Below are positions 28,310 to 38,112 of a stretch of 64,000 bases of DNA, piece by piece. The stretch's first letter is position 1, and each line of letters begins with the position of its first letter. The stretch lies in NCBI RefSeq assembly GCF_009931695.1, contig NZ_CP048000.1, positions 928,501 to 992,500 of the forward strand, written 5' to 3'. The notes below the pieces were generated by a model. It made no database searches, was not told where the DNA came from, and was given only the letters and a program-made list of their open reading frames with translations. Both the position numbers and the translations under genes were made by a program. Origin of the DNA: Anaerocolumna sedimenticola. Its GTDB lineage: Bacteria > Bacillota > Clostridia > Lachnospirales > Lachnospiraceae.

Positions 28310-28966
28310 TTACTTTTTTGAAAAAAGTCCTTTTTTCTTTTTCAGCCGGTCTATCTTTGCTGCAGCGAATTCGGTACGCCCATTTTGTAATTCACGTAAT
28401 GTCCGATCAAATTGTTTAAATCTCTCTTCTTCCCTTTCTTCTTTCATCCGCAGTAAAAAGTCCATTTCTTTAATTACGCTTTTCGTTACCACATCACTTA
28501 CGGAATCCGATAAAACGTCATTATTATCCCTGATGGCGTCCGTAATCAGGCTGTTCATAATCGACTTAAACTGATCCAGTTTATTTACTGATTTTTCCAC
28601 AATATCATCCTGTTCGTTACCCCTTGCTCCTTGAACAGATAAAGAAGCCTGATTACTTTCTCCAACAATAGCATCCATATACTTTTTATCCCATTCCTGT
28701 TGCATCTTTTCTACTTCCTCTTTATCCAAATTACTTAATTTCTGAATTTCAGGCAAAAGCATTTTAATTGCACGCAGCTGGTATCCTTTTTCTTTCAGGA
28801 TTTTAACCGCTTTTAAGACCTCTATATCCTCTTCTCTATAATATCTGTGCCCCATTTCATTTCTAAGTATATGTAAATCTAACTCTTCCTCCCAATATCG
28901 TAATGTATGCTGTTCAATATCTATTCTTTTTGAGGCCTCTGATATCATATATCGAGTTTCGCGCAT
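28310..28966 (-). CDS. MerR-family regulator with long C-terminal coiled region
   Basis: 218 aa. Winged-helix MerR domain at residues 1-70 (RYMISEASKRIDIEQHTLRY, the next residues WEEE, then HRYYREEDIEVLKAVKILKE), followed by about 140 residues that are charged and helical, without the metal-binding cysteines of classic MerR. The long tail, ending in a basic KIDRLKKKKGLFSKK, resembles DUF3967/RacA-like chromosome-anchoring proteins as much as ligand-sensing regulators; both are possible. ATG 28966 is chosen because GAGGAGG stands before it; the 31 codons upstream are not conserved-looking. Confidence 0.8.
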   Translation of the reverse strand: MRETRYMISEASKRIDIEQHTLRYWEEELDLHILRNEMGHRYYREEDIEVLKAVKILKEKGYQLRAIKMLLPEIQKLSNLDKEEVEKMQQEWDKKYMDAIVGESNQASLSVQGARGNEQDDIVEKSVNKLDQFKSIMNSLITDAIRDNNDVLSDSVSDVVTKSVIKEMDFLLRMKEEREEERFKQFDRTLRELQNGRTEFAAAKIDRLKKKKGLFSKK

Positions 28967-29153
28967 AGCTCTTCCTCCTCTGTTAATTGTAATATTTTTA
29001 CACTTTTTAATTATATCACAGCAATACATCAATGCAATAGACCTGGAGTACTTTCTCAATTAATTTGTCGACAGGGATTGGCAGAAGCTTGTCCAGCTCT
29101 CCACCCCTTGACATTTTCCAACGGCAACCACCATTTTAAACCGAAATAAAAAA

Positions 29154-29210
29154 ACTCTGTCTTTGAAATAAGTTAAGAGTATTTCTTACTCACTTATACC
29201 AAAAACAGAG
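29154..29210. repeat. Hairpin with IS-like ends (ACTCTGTCTTTG / CAAAAACAGAG)
   Basis: CTCTGT-x-TTTG-AATAAGT and AGAGTA pair imperfectly with TACTC, CTTAT and ACAGAG. The element is 57 bp with a TTTC loop, and may act as terminator or be a remnant of an insertion sequence. The stretch 29060-29150 beside it has no ORF I can support. Confidence 0.4.
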
Positions 29211-29265
29211 CCATTCTTATGGTTATCAGATCAATATGTAATAACTCCACATTACTGATAAAAAT

Positions 29266-30606
29266 TTATGAATTTCCTTGCCTTTCCAAATTAGCAAATT
29301 TCGTATATTGAGACAACCAGGCCAGTTTTACCGTACCGGTAGGACCGTTTCTTTGTTTACCAATAATAACTTCAGATATTCCTGCTTCCTCCGAATCATG
29401 ATTATAATAATCATCACGGTATAAAAACATAACAATATCCGCATCCTGTTCAATAGCACCGGATTCCCTAAGGTCGGATAACATTGGTCTTTTATCGGGA
29501 CGCTGTTCAACTGCACGGCTTAACTGAGATAATGCAACGACCGGGACGTTAAGCTCCCTTGCCAGGCCTTTTAAAGAACGGGATATCTCTGAAATTTCCT
29601 GCTGTCTGGATTCTGATTTCTTTCCACCGGTCATTAACTGTAAATAATCTATGATTACCAGTCCCAGATTATGTTCCAATTTAAATTTCCTGCATTTAGA
29701 ACGAAGTTCGCTTATGGAAATACTGGAAGTATCATCTATAATCAGATTGGAATTACCGATTACCCTTGCACTTTCCACCAGCTTTAACCAATCGTCATCA
29801 CTTAAATCGCCTGTCCTCATAGATTGGGAATTAACCTTAGAATGCATGGACATGATACGTTTTACCAACTGATCCTTGGACATTTCCAAGCTGAATATGG
29901 CGGTAGTTACATTATTTCTTAATACAACATGCTCAGCAATATTTAAAACAAATGCTGTTTTACCCATGGACGGTCTCGCAGCGATTAAAATTAAATCCGA
30001 TGGCTGTAAACCTGCTGTTTTATAATCCAAATCATAAAATCCTGTAGCAACACCGGTTACACTGCCTTTATTCCTTGCCGCTGCTTCAATACTCTCCAGG
30101 GATTTAAACACAATTTCTTTAATACTAACAAATTCACCGGAATTTCGTTTTTGAAGGATATCAAACATCTTCTTCTCCGAATCTTCCAGAATCGTCTCTA
30201 ACTTTTCTTTATCCAGATAACATTCATTTGTAATAGATTCCGTTACTTTTATTAATTGTCTTAAGGTTGATTTCTCCTTAACAATGTTTGCATAGTACCT
30301 GACATTGGCTGATGTCGGAACAGAAGTAATCAGATCTCTGATAAATTCCAAGCTGCATAATTCCGGTGGTACATCTTTCTCTTTTAATTTATTCTGAAGG
30401 GTAATTAAGTCAACCGGTTTACCCTCATTAAAAAGCTCTAGCATGGCATCAAACAAGACACCATAACGATTTTCATAAAAGTCTTCCCCTGTTATTAGCT
30501 CAGAAGCCGCCACAATTGCATCCTTATCCATTATCATGGATCCGATTACCGATTGCTCTGCTTCTGTACTATGAGGAAACACCTTTTTTATAAATGCCTC
30601 ATCCAT
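29266..30606 (-). CDS. dnaB: Replicative DNA helicase
   Basis: Hexameric 5'-3' helicase that unwinds DNA at the replication fork. 446 aa with the N-terminal DnaB domain (EAEQSVIGSMIMDKDAI) and the RecA-like ATPase domain: Walker A in ARPSMGKTAF (about residue 210), TAIFSLEMSK, Walker B LVIIDYLQLM and the QLSRAVEQRPDKRP hexamer-finger motif. GTVKLAW near the C-terminus is typical. Third gene of the gdpP-rplI-dnaB operon, an arrangement conserved in Firmicutes. Confidence 0.97.
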   Translation of the reverse strand: MDEAFIKKVFPHSTEAEQSVIGSMIMDKDAIVAASELITGEDFYENRYGVLFDAMLELFNEGKPVDLITLQNKLKEKDVPPELCSLEFIRDLITSVPTSANVRYYANIVKEKSTLRQLIKVTESITNECYLDKEKLETILEDSEKKMFDILQKRNSGEFVSIKEIVFKSLESIEAAARNKGSVTGVATGFYDLDYKTAGLQPSDLILIAARPSMGKTAFVLNIAEHVVLRNNVTTAIFSLEMSKDQLVKRIMSMHSKVNSQSMRTGDLSDDDWLKLVESARVIGNSNLIIDDTSSISISELRSKCRKFKLEHNLGLVIIDYLQLMTGGKKSESRQQEISEISRSLKGLARELNVPVVALSQLSRAVEQRPDKRPMLSDLRESGAIEQDADIVMFLYRDDYYNHDSEEAGISEVIIGKQRNGPTGTVKLAWLSQYTKFANLERQGNS

Positions 30607-30630
30607 CTGCCTTTCCTCCTGATATCCCCT

Positions 30631-31077
30631 TTATTGCTCACTTACCTTTACCTTAAGTTCTGCTGTTACCTGGGGATGGAGTTTTACAGGAACCGTATGG
30701 GTTCCGATTGTCTTGACAGGTTCCGGAAGGTGTAATTTTTTCTTGTCAATATCGATTCCGCATTGGGCTTTCAGTGCCGCAGCAATTTCCTTTGAGGAAA
30801 TGGAACCAAAAGTTCTTCCGCCTTCTCCGGCTTTAATTTTAACCTCCAGGGTTTTTGTTTCCAGATTTTTACCTAACGCCTGAGCTTCTTCCAATAATTC
30901 TTTTTGTCTTTTATCTTCTGCTGCTTTCTGCAATTTTAAATCATTTAAGTTTTTTGCATTAGCCTCTAAACCTAACTTTTTCGGTAATATAAAATTTCTG
31001 GCATAGCCATCACTTACATTTACTAATTCACCTTTTTTTCCTAAGGCTTTCACATCCTGTAATAAAATAACCTGCAT
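30631..31077 (-). CDS. rplI: 50S ribosomal protein L9
   Basis: 148 aa. MQVILLQDVKALGKKGELVN, VSDGYARNFILPKKLG is the L9 N-terminal signature; a long connecting helix leads to the C-terminal RNA-binding domain (GRTFGSISSKEIAAAL). It binds 23S rRNA near the L1 stalk and keeps ribosomes from advancing into a stalled neighbour. It lies between gdpP and dnaB in the same transcript. AAAGGAG precedes it. Confidence 0.97.
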   Translation of the reverse strand: MQVILLQDVKALGKKGELVNVSDGYARNFILPKKLGLEANAKNLNDLKLQKAAEDKRQKELLEEAQALGKNLETKTLEVKIKAGEGGRTFGSISSKEIAAALKAQCGIDIDKKKLHLPEPVKTIGTHTVPVKLHPQVTAELKVKVSEQ

Positions 31078-31129
31078 ATCTATTCTCCTTTCAAATAAAA
31101 ACGAGTTTTAGGTTGCAACTACCTAAAAA

Positions 31130-33190
31130 CTATAATTCTCCTTCTTGTTTCATAGCCGACAGAGTTTCTTTTAAATCATCAATTGCTTCTGCCAGGGTGG
31201 AATTGGCAAACTGGGCACCTGCGACACTCATATGCCCGCCGCCGCCAAGTCGTTCCATAATCAGCTGCACATTAACTTCATCTATGGAACGGGCGCTTAA
31301 ATATATTTTATCATTAAATTCTGTAAAAACAAAAGATGCACGGATATTGGTAATATTAAGCAGTTCATTGGCTACCTGTGCTCCCAATACCGTTGGACTG
31401 TAAATTCCTGCACTGGAGCATACCGTAATAGCAAAATGTTCCAGGTAAACTTCGGTCGCACTGATTGCTTCCGCTTTGGTCTTATATTCACCCATTTCGC
31501 TGCGGAAAGCTTTGCGGATACGGGTAACATCCGCACCGTTACGTCTTAAAAATGCAGCTGCTTCAAATGTCCTTACGCCGGTTTTCGTAAGAAAATTGTT
31601 GGTATCAATCATTACACCGGCGTACATGGCGTCTGCTTCCACCTGCTTTAGTCTCAGCCCGTCCCCGATATACTGCAGGATTTCCGCTACCATTTCACAG
31701 GATGAGGAAGCGTAGGGTTCAATATAGGATAAAACTGCATTTTCAATTGCTTCCCCTGTCTGACGGTGATGATCCAATATAACTATAGTCTTTGTTAAAG
31801 ACAGCAATTCCTTGCACTCCGTATAATTGGGCCGGTTTACATCAACGATAACCAGAAGTGTGTTATTATCTACCACACCCATTGCCTGATCGCTTTTCAA
31901 AAACATATCTTCTTCATAATCCGGATTATTAATAAATCTGGTCATTAACGGACGGACGGAAGTAGTTACTTCATTTATGACAATATGAGCTTTTTTATTT
32001 AAAGTTTTAGCAATACGGTAAATACCGATTCCAGCTCCAAAGGAGTCTACATCCCCAATGGCATGTCCCATTATTACTACCTTATCTTTTGCTTCCACAA
32101 ATTCCTTTAAGGCATGGGCTTTTACTCTTGCCTTTACCCTTGTACTCTTCTCCAGCTGTATACTCTTACCGCCATAATAAAGAAGTTTATCTCCTTCTTT
32201 TACGACAGCCTGATCACCGCCCCTGCCCAGAGCTAAATCAATGGCTGCTCTTGCATATTCATAACTTAGCAGGTAGGAATCCGTATTTACACCAAGTCCG
32301 ATACTGATGGTTACAGACATTTCATTACCGATATTTACGGCACGTACTTCCTCTAACAAGCTGAATTTACTTATTTGCAGCTGCTGCAGGTATTTCTGTT
32401 TAAACATAAAGATATATTTATCTTTTTCGAGCTTCTTAACGATTGCATCGATACTCTGCATATACTTATTAATTTTACGGTCAACTAAAGCGATTAACAA
32501 GGAACGCCTTACTTCATCAATACTTTCTAAGGCTTCTTCGTAATTATCGATATATAAAAGCCCTGTAATCATCTTCTGCTCGTAATTTTCCCGAATCAGA
32601 GTCTTTATCTCCGTTTCATCATAGAGATACATGGCAATCAAAGTATTGGAATCATTTAATCCCATATCATCTTCCTGATATTCAAAGGGTGAACTGTCTG
32701 AAAAATCAACGGCGACTATTTTTCTTAATATTATCTTATAATAACTGTTATTTCTTGCCGCATTCACAGTTTTATCCTGCATATCCTTTGGCAGAACAGA
32801 AACAGTGATTTCCGGAAAAATGTTGGTTATTGACTTACGGGCTGATTTTTCATTCTCTATGATATCCAGGAATTCATTATTCCCCCATAGGAGTCTTCCT
32901 TCATAATCCAGAATCGCATAAGGTAAAGCCATCTCTTTTAATAATTGTTTTTGGACCTGACCATAGTCAGCGGCATAGCGAATTAAATCACCTATTATAA
33001 CAGGTCGTTTAAAAAAGTACAAAAGCATTGCCAACACGATATATAGTATTGAGAAACCTAGCATTACTAATCCGGCTTTATTATCTATTAAGTATATAAA
33101 CAGATTCATGCATGCCAATAACATTGACAGCATAATCGGCCAGCGCAGATATGCTTTCAACGCTCCCTTTACTTTAATGTTCCTTTTCAT
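31130..33190 (-). CDS. gdpP: c-di-AMP phosphodiesterase GdpP
   Basis: 686-aa membrane enzyme that degrades c-di-AMP to pApA. Two N-terminal membrane helices (about residues 13-55), a PAS-like domain (about 85-150), a degenerate GGDEF domain (about 175-305) and a DHH/DHHA1 phosphodiesterase domain (about 345-680). DHH motifs seen: VIMGHAIGDVDSFG (metal), VIVDVNRPNYTE, ILDHHRQTGEAIEN, and the DHHA1 signature GGGGHMSVAGAQF. c-di-AMP controls potassium and osmolyte uptake in Firmicutes, so the Trk and Kdp genes 8-24 kb away are plausible downstream targets, though not in the same operon. Confidence 0.95.
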   Translation of the reverse strand: MKRNIKVKGALKAYLRWPIMLSMLLACMNLFIYLIDNKAGLVMLGFSILYIVLAMLLYFFKRPVIIGDLIRYAADYGQVQKQLLKEMALPYAILDYEGRLLWGNNEFLDIIENEKSARKSITNIFPEITVSVLPKDMQDKTVNAARNNSYYKIILRKIVAVDFSDSSPFEYQEDDMGLNDSNTLIAMYLYDETEIKTLIRENYEQKMITGLLYIDNYEEALESIDEVRRSLLIALVDRKINKYMQSIDAIVKKLEKDKYIFMFKQKYLQQLQISKFSLLEEVRAVNIGNEMSVTISIGLGVNTDSYLLSYEYARAAIDLALGRGGDQAVVKEGDKLLYYGGKSIQLEKSTRVKARVKAHALKEFVEAKDKVVIMGHAIGDVDSFGAGIGIYRIAKTLNKKAHIVINEVTTSVRPLMTRFINNPDYEEDMFLKSDQAMGVVDNNTLLVIVDVNRPNYTECKELLSLTKTIVILDHHRQTGEAIENAVLSYIEPYASSSCEMVAEILQYIGDGLRLKQVEADAMYAGVMIDTNNFLTKTGVRTFEAAAFLRRNGADVTRIRKAFRSEMGEYKTKAEAISATEVYLEHFAITVCSSAGIYSPTVLGAQVANELLNITNIRASFVFTEFNDKIYLSARSIDEVNVQLIMERLGGGGHMSVAGAQFANSTLAEAIDDLKETLSAMKQEGEL

Positions 33191-33360
33191 TCTACCATGC
33201 TCCTTATATAATCAATATCGGCGATAAATCAGCTTAAAAAGTTAAAAATAGCCCTAATTTTCCTTATAATTTTATTGTGATGTACATTATACCATTTATA
33301 ACGGTTAAATTAAAGTTATTTTTATAATTTAATGCTGGAAGGAATGAAAGGGGGGTGTTG

Positions 33361-34170
33361 TTAACCGCTTACCAGGTTGATTTCAACATCATCATCCGGA
33401 ACAAACCCAACACTCTTATATAATCCTATCGCATTTTCATTACAATCATCCGCCATTAAAAACGCTCTCTTGGCTTCTCTTTCCTTTCCAAACTTTATAC
33501 CTTGTAAAATCAGCTTTCTACCGATTCCCTTTCCCTGGTAATCGGGATGTACTGCAATTTCCCGAAGCCATAATACAGGACCATTTGTACTGTCATAATC
33601 ATAAACGGCAACAAGTGCAATTCCAACTATTTTATCTGATTCTTTATGTATTAAAATACTGCAGTGCCTTGAATTACTATCTTTGGCATTGGGGTTTTCT
33701 CCCTTTATCCAGCTCCTGATTCCCTCTTCACTTTCGCCGTGAAATCCTCTGCTCTGATTTCTACAGGATAAGGTCACCTCGGAAGCCTGTTTGCATTCCT
33801 TTTCCTGTAACAGACAATAATCCCCATATCCCTTTATTTTCGTTATATCCTGAATCCAATATCCGCGAAATATAGCATAGTCGGAAAAACCATTCTCATT
33901 AAAATAATCTTTCCATTTTGCGGGGATAAAAGAAATCAATATGTTAGGACCCAGCCTTTTTACAGCAGAGACCAGATCCTCTGCGATATTAGCTGCCCAG
34001 GAAACCCCGAAGCAACCGATTTCTGAATTTTCTCCATATATAAGAAGTATGGATTCATCCTTTTGGATTAATTGATAATTCTGAACATTTTCATATTCCA
34101 GATATTCAAAAGAATTATATTTATAGGTAACCGATTCCTTTTTTAGATTATCAAATTCTTGCTTCGTCAT
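33361..34170 (-). CDS. GNAT-family N-acetyltransferase
   Basis: 269 aa. The C-terminal half is a standard GNAT acetyl-CoA domain: VAVYDYDSTNGPVLWLREIA, VHPDYQGKGIGRKLILQGI (the R/QxxGxG/A pyrophosphate loop) and NENAIGLYKSVGF. The N-terminal 120 residues contain ENSEIGCFGVSWAANI and may be a second, degenerate acetyltransferase half. Substrate unknown. Monocistronic, with GAAAGGAG before the ATG. Confidence 0.82.
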   Translation of the reverse strand: MTKQEFDNLKKESVTYKYNSFEYLEYENVQNYQLIQKDESILLIYGENSEIGCFGVSWAANIAEDLVSAVKRLGPNILISFIPAKWKDYFNENGFSDYAIFRGYWIQDITKIKGYGDYCLLQEKECKQASEVTLSCRNQSRGFHGESEEGIRSWIKGENPNAKDSNSRHCSILIHKESDKIVGIALVAVYDYDSTNGPVLWLREIAVHPDYQGKGIGRKLILQGIKFGKEREAKRAFLMADDCNENAIGLYKSVGFVPDDDVEINLVSG

Positions 34171-34306
34171 ATTTACTCCTTTCAGACTTATGTGAAATTA
34201 TTCCATATCCTGATTTTATTATATCACAGGTTAATAATCGTTTATACCTCTGAAAGTTAGAATTAATAGGTAAAATCCTCTTAAGGTAATGTTCCGGCAT
34301 AAAGCA

Positions 34307-34341
34307 AAATAGCCTGCTGTATGTGCAGCAAGCTATTTTTT
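34307..34341 (-). terminator. Terminator below the ABC exporter operon
   Basis: AAATAGC-CT-GCTG / CAGC-AA-GCTATTT stem with a five-base loop; T-rich on both sides. It lies 70 bases beyond the stop of the small secreted protein. Confidence 0.65.
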
Positions 34342-34409
34342 CGGAGGTTTTAAAAAGCCCAGTTTTTTTCTAATATATATTAATCTCTTCCCCTCAGGAT
34401 TAGGATATT

Positions 34410-34748
34410 TTAGAAAACATATGCACCAATGGTACCAACAAAAGTTGCCTTATAGGTACCGTTTGATTGAAGCATTGTATATTTTAAATTTAATGTTCCG
34501 CTGCATTCGGCATCCACACCGGAATTATATTCGCTGTACTCAATAGAGTCCGGTACATCATAAAGCGATGCATAAGTTTTAGTAATCGTTTTAGTATAAG
34601 AATAATACCATGCGTATGGAGTTACTACACTATTAGTCTCAAATACTTGCGCACCTTTTTCGGTATCAACTGTTTCTGCAGCATATGCAGTGGCGCTGAA
34701 AGATAATAACATAACTGCTGTCAAAAGAAATGCCATAACTTTTTTCAT
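34410..34748 (-). CDS. Small secreted protein of the ABC exporter operon
   Basis: 112 aa with a clear signal peptide (KKVMAFLLTAVMLLSFSATAYA, cut after AYA). The mature part is about 90 residues and rich in Tyr, Thr and Ser (YAWYYSYTKTITKTY...). It has no double-glycine leader and only one cysteine. ATG 34748 is chosen for AAGGAGAT in front; the upstream codons are unlikely to be translated. It is the last gene of the operon with the FtsX-type exporter, 70 bases after it, so it may be a substrate, sensor ligand or accessory factor. I do not recognise a family. Confidence 0.65.
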   Translation of the reverse strand: MKKVMAFLLTAVMLLSFSATAYAAETVDTEKGAQVFETNSVVTPYAWYYSYTKTITKTYASLYDVPDSIEYSEYNSGVDAECSGTLNLKYTMLQSNGTYKATFVGTIGAYVF

Positions 34749-34818
34749 ATAAAATATCTCCTTTGTTTTTTTATTTATAATCATTATAACTATGCAATCT
34801 TACATGGATGTGACATTT

Positions 34819-37359
34819 TTAGAAATTATCTTTTATTTTTCGATACCGCCATAATGGATAATAAGATATGGCTATATTTAATAATAAATAGCCAAGAATT
34901 AAATATACAACATATACCCAGGGCATCCTACAAAAATACATCACATAAGTGTATTTACCCGCTTCCAGTATGCTGCCGCTTTTAAATAAACCACCGAACT
35001 CCTTTAAATATATGGCAGTAAGAGATATAAATATAATAGCAATACCAAGTACAACCGCTAAAAAACTGTTTTTTAAAATATTATAAAGATATAAAAACTG
35101 TAACTTATTCCTATCCATTCCCAATATATTAAGTATATAATTTCGTTTATTATCTGCTTCCATTCTGGATATCTGATTATTGCACTGCACTGTAATGGTA
35201 ATAATAAGGACAATGGAATTCAGTAATAAAGATATAAACAGACTAATCCTGGCATTATATTTTGCATCTTCTTTTTGAATTCTGATATTTTGAATAATAT
35301 ATTCCTTTTCCAACTTGGATATCTCTACATCGGTTCTTTCATAATTTGCGTTCCTGTTAGCATATATCTGCAGGTATTCATAGCTTTTTATATCCTTAGC
35401 CGAAACTAACTTTTCATATATGGAATCATTACAGATAATGGAGTATGGCTTTGATAATAAAGCTTGAGAATTCTTATGCTCAATCTCGTAGATAATTCCT
35501 CCGATTTTTACTTTAACCTCTCCCCTGGCGCCATTTATGATTATTTCATCTCCTATTTTTAGGGTATCTTCCGTCACACGACTGAGTGATGACTTTGATA
35601 TCTGCAATGCCGCATCCAAACTATTTAAGATAATACCATCAGGCATCTTGTAATATGCCGGCAAGTATACGATTACTTCATTCCCATGTAAAAAAGCATC
35701 CGCCGACAAATTACCCTCATCTATCTCATCAAGATAAAACTGATAATCCCTTTCATCCTGTAACAAACCGAAAACCGTAGCAAATGTTCCTGATTTCTTT
35801 GCATATCTAGGATAATAGTTAAACTTTAAACAATCTGCGTATTTGCTTTTTTCTATTCCGTTCCAGGTAATGGGCAGATACTTAGTAATTTGGTATGCTC
35901 TGACATAAGCAATTCCATAAATATTCCTGATTCGTTCCACTTCTTCTTCGGACATATGGACCTGAGGTTCATAGTAGGTAGCCATGTTTCCATATTCATA
36001 ATCTGCTGTAAATGTATTTTTTATATAAGTATAATCTTTGTATTTTTGGTATGTCCAATAAGCAGTACTGACAAGTACCAGAAAAGTACTGATAGTAAGG
36101 CAAAAATAAACAATAGCTTCCCTGGAATGGAAACGGTTGAATATCTTCACCATATTTCTTACGGTTAACGGTCTGAATTTTCTTTTGTGAAGTGGTATTA
36201 TTCTATTTACCGGCTGTAAATTCAAATTACCTGTTAACGGCATCTGTCTGATCCGCAGTACAGAGCATAAGGCAAACAGAATGGTAAAACCTATGAGAAT
36301 AAGTAATAATGTTATTAATTTCAGGCTGTTTATCGAAATGATAAATTCCTGAGGAAAAAATGCACTCACTAGTTGATAACCCAAATAAACGGCTAATAAG
36401 ACAATAATAATTCCGGCTGTATAGGCTATAGAAAAAACAATTAACAGTTCTTTAAAATAAAGTGAAAAAATCTGGGCTTTACTTGCTCCCAGACAACGCA
36501 TAATTACAAAACTTTTATTATGCTTCTTTTGGGAAGAATATAATATTTGAAAAATAAAAAAAGCTGAGGTTATGGTAACAAGAATTATCAAAATTGAGTC
36601 GGATAGGAATGTTTCGAATTCTCTGCTTTTTTTAATATACTCAAAATACGTATAATCATTTTTAATAAATTTCCCTCGGTTTAAAGTAAGCATAGACAAT
36701 TCATCGGTATTTTCTACGAATTTATTTTTAATAATTCCAAAAATATTTTCAAAAAACACAGGGGTTTTAAGGGAGGTATCCGTAACGAAGAAAGATATCA
36801 GCTGATTACCGTCCGTTTTCCATATGGAGGAATAATTTTTTAATACACCGGTGAGGATAAAATTCCTGGTTATTACCTCCTGGCTGTTATTATTATGGAT
36901 ACGGATTTTCAGGGTTATTTCCTGTCCCAGTACATACGAATACCCCATCATGGATAGATAAGCCATCTCTATGGCCACCTCGTTGTCCTTTACGGGTAGT
37001 CTTCCGTCCAGAAGAGATAGTCCCATATGTGCCGTATTTTTATCCACGGAACCGATTACTCCCAAAGTACTCCCGTTACTTCTTAATACCTCCCCATAAC
37101 CGGTCATCTTACCGATACTTTTTATTGTTCCATGATTTTTAAGATCCTTATATAAACTATCATCCGTATTATAAACAGATATATGCCAGCTGCCGTAGAT
37201 ATCTTTACGCTGCTGTTCTTCGGTTTTAATCATGCTGTCATGCAGAACGGTAACGGTAATGGTAAAAGTACAGGCTAAAACAATTACAGTAAATAAAGAT
37301 AGATACGACTTTTTATATTTTTTTAAATTTAATCTGACTAATTTATTAAAATAGCTCAT
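34819..37359 (-). CDS. FtsX-type ABC transporter permease
   Basis: 846 aa. Two FtsX units: an N-terminal membrane helix (about 18-40), a large extracytoplasmic domain, then four clusters of helices (about 255-370) with the FtsX core (KHNKSFVIMRCLGASKAQIF); a second similar arrangement lies at the C-terminus (about 405-430, 710-830, RNYILNILGMDRNKLQFLYL). This is the design of MacB/LolE-like and bacitracin-export (BceB-type) permeases, but with two large periplasm-side domains. It overlaps the ATPase gene by 4 bases (ATGA), so the pair is translationally coupled. Substrate likely a peptide antibiotic, lipid or the small secreted protein; unknown. Confidence 0.8.
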   Translation of the reverse strand: MSYFNKLVRLNLKKYKKSYLSLFTVIVLACTFTITVTVLHDSMIKTEEQQRKDIYGSWHISVYNTDDSLYKDLKNHGTIKSIGKMTGYGEVLRSNGSTLGVIGSVDKNTAHMGLSLLDGRLPVKDNEVAIEMAYLSMMGYSYVLGQEITLKIRIHNNNSQEVITRNFILTGVLKNYSSIWKTDGNQLISFFVTDTSLKTPVFFENIFGIIKNKFVENTDELSMLTLNRGKFIKNDYTYFEYIKKSREFETFLSDSILIILVTITSAFFIFQILYSSQKKHNKSFVIMRCLGASKAQIFSLYFKELLIVFSIAYTAGIIIVLLAVYLGYQLVSAFFPQEFIISINSLKLITLLLILIGFTILFALCSVLRIRQMPLTGNLNLQPVNRIIPLHKRKFRPLTVRNMVKIFNRFHSREAIVYFCLTISTFLVLVSTAYWTYQKYKDYTYIKNTFTADYEYGNMATYYEPQVHMSEEEVERIRNIYGIAYVRAYQITKYLPITWNGIEKSKYADCLKFNYYPRYAKKSGTFATVFGLLQDERDYQFYLDEIDEGNLSADAFLHGNEVIVYLPAYYKMPDGIILNSLDAALQISKSSLSRVTEDTLKIGDEIIINGARGEVKVKIGGIIYEIEHKNSQALLSKPYSIICNDSIYEKLVSAKDIKSYEYLQIYANRNANYERTDVEISKLEKEYIIQNIRIQKEDAKYNARISLFISLLLNSIVLIITITVQCNNQISRMEADNKRNYILNILGMDRNKLQFLYLYNILKNSFLAVVLGIAIIFISLTAIYLKEFGGLFKSGSILEAGKYTYVMYFCRMPWVYVVYLILGYLLLNIAISYYPLWRYRKIKDNF

Positions 37360-38042
37360 ATCATTTCACCAACTGAATCCGATACAATTTTTCCGTCCTG
37401 CAGGGTTATTACCCTGTTTGACTGTCCGGCAATTTCCAGGTTGTGGGTTACCAGTAACGTTGTTTGATTGAATATTCGGTAACAATACTGAAGAGCATCT
37501 ATAACCTGCTCTCCGCTTTTAATGTCCAGATTACCGGTTGGTTCATCTGCTAACAGAAGATCAGGTTTCACAGATAAAGCCCGTGCCAAAGCCGCCCTTT
37601 GCTGTTCACCGCCGGATAATTCATGGGGATATTTGTTTTTTTTATCTCCCATTTCGATAATCTCCAGGACCTCATCAATGAACTTCATATTCGGTTTACT
37701 TTGGTCCAGATAGGAGGGCAGGCAAATATTCTCCAGGACCGTAAATTCCGGTATTAAATTAAATGCCTGGAAAACGATTCCTATCTTTTTTCGTCTGATT
37801 CTGGCTAACTCCTTATCTTTACGTACATAAAGATCAATATCCTCCAGGATAACTTGTCCTTTATCCGGAATTAAAAGCCCGCCGGCTATATTAAGTAAAG
37901 TAGACTTACCGGAACCGCTTCTTCCTATAATCGTTGTAAAACTTCCCTTATCAATGGAGAGATTTATTCCATCCAGAGCTGTAACCATACCGGTTCCTTT
38001 TCCGAATGTTTTACTTATGCCCTCTAATTTTAATATACTCAT
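37356..38042 (-). CDS. ABC transporter ATP-binding protein (MacB/BceA type)
   Basis: 228 aa. Walker A GRSGSGKSTLLN, Q-loop VFQAFNLIPEF, signature LSGGEQQRAALARAL, Walker B DLLLADEPTGNLD and switch VTHN. It belongs to the LolD/MacB/BceA branch that partners FtsX-type permeases. ATG 38042 is used since GGAGGGG lies immediately upstream and overlaps an earlier in-frame ATG at 38057. Forms a unit with the permease downstream and a two-component system upstream. Confidence 0.93.
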   Translation of the reverse strand: MSILKLEGISKTFGKGTGMVTALDGINLSIDKGSFTTIIGRSGSGKSTLLNIAGGLLIPDKGQVILEDIDLYVRKDKELARIRRKKIGIVFQAFNLIPEFTVLENICLPSYLDQSKPNMKFIDEVLEIIEMGDKKNKYPHELSGGEQQRAALARALSVKPDLLLADEPTGNLDIKSGEQVIDALQYCYRIFNQTTLLVTHNLEIAGQSNRVITLQDGKIVSDSVGEMI

Positions 38043-38112
38043 CTGTCTCCCCTCCATTCCCAGTTATTCATTAGGTCTTGTACCTTTTTACTATACTATA
38101 AGAAGCTTGCAT

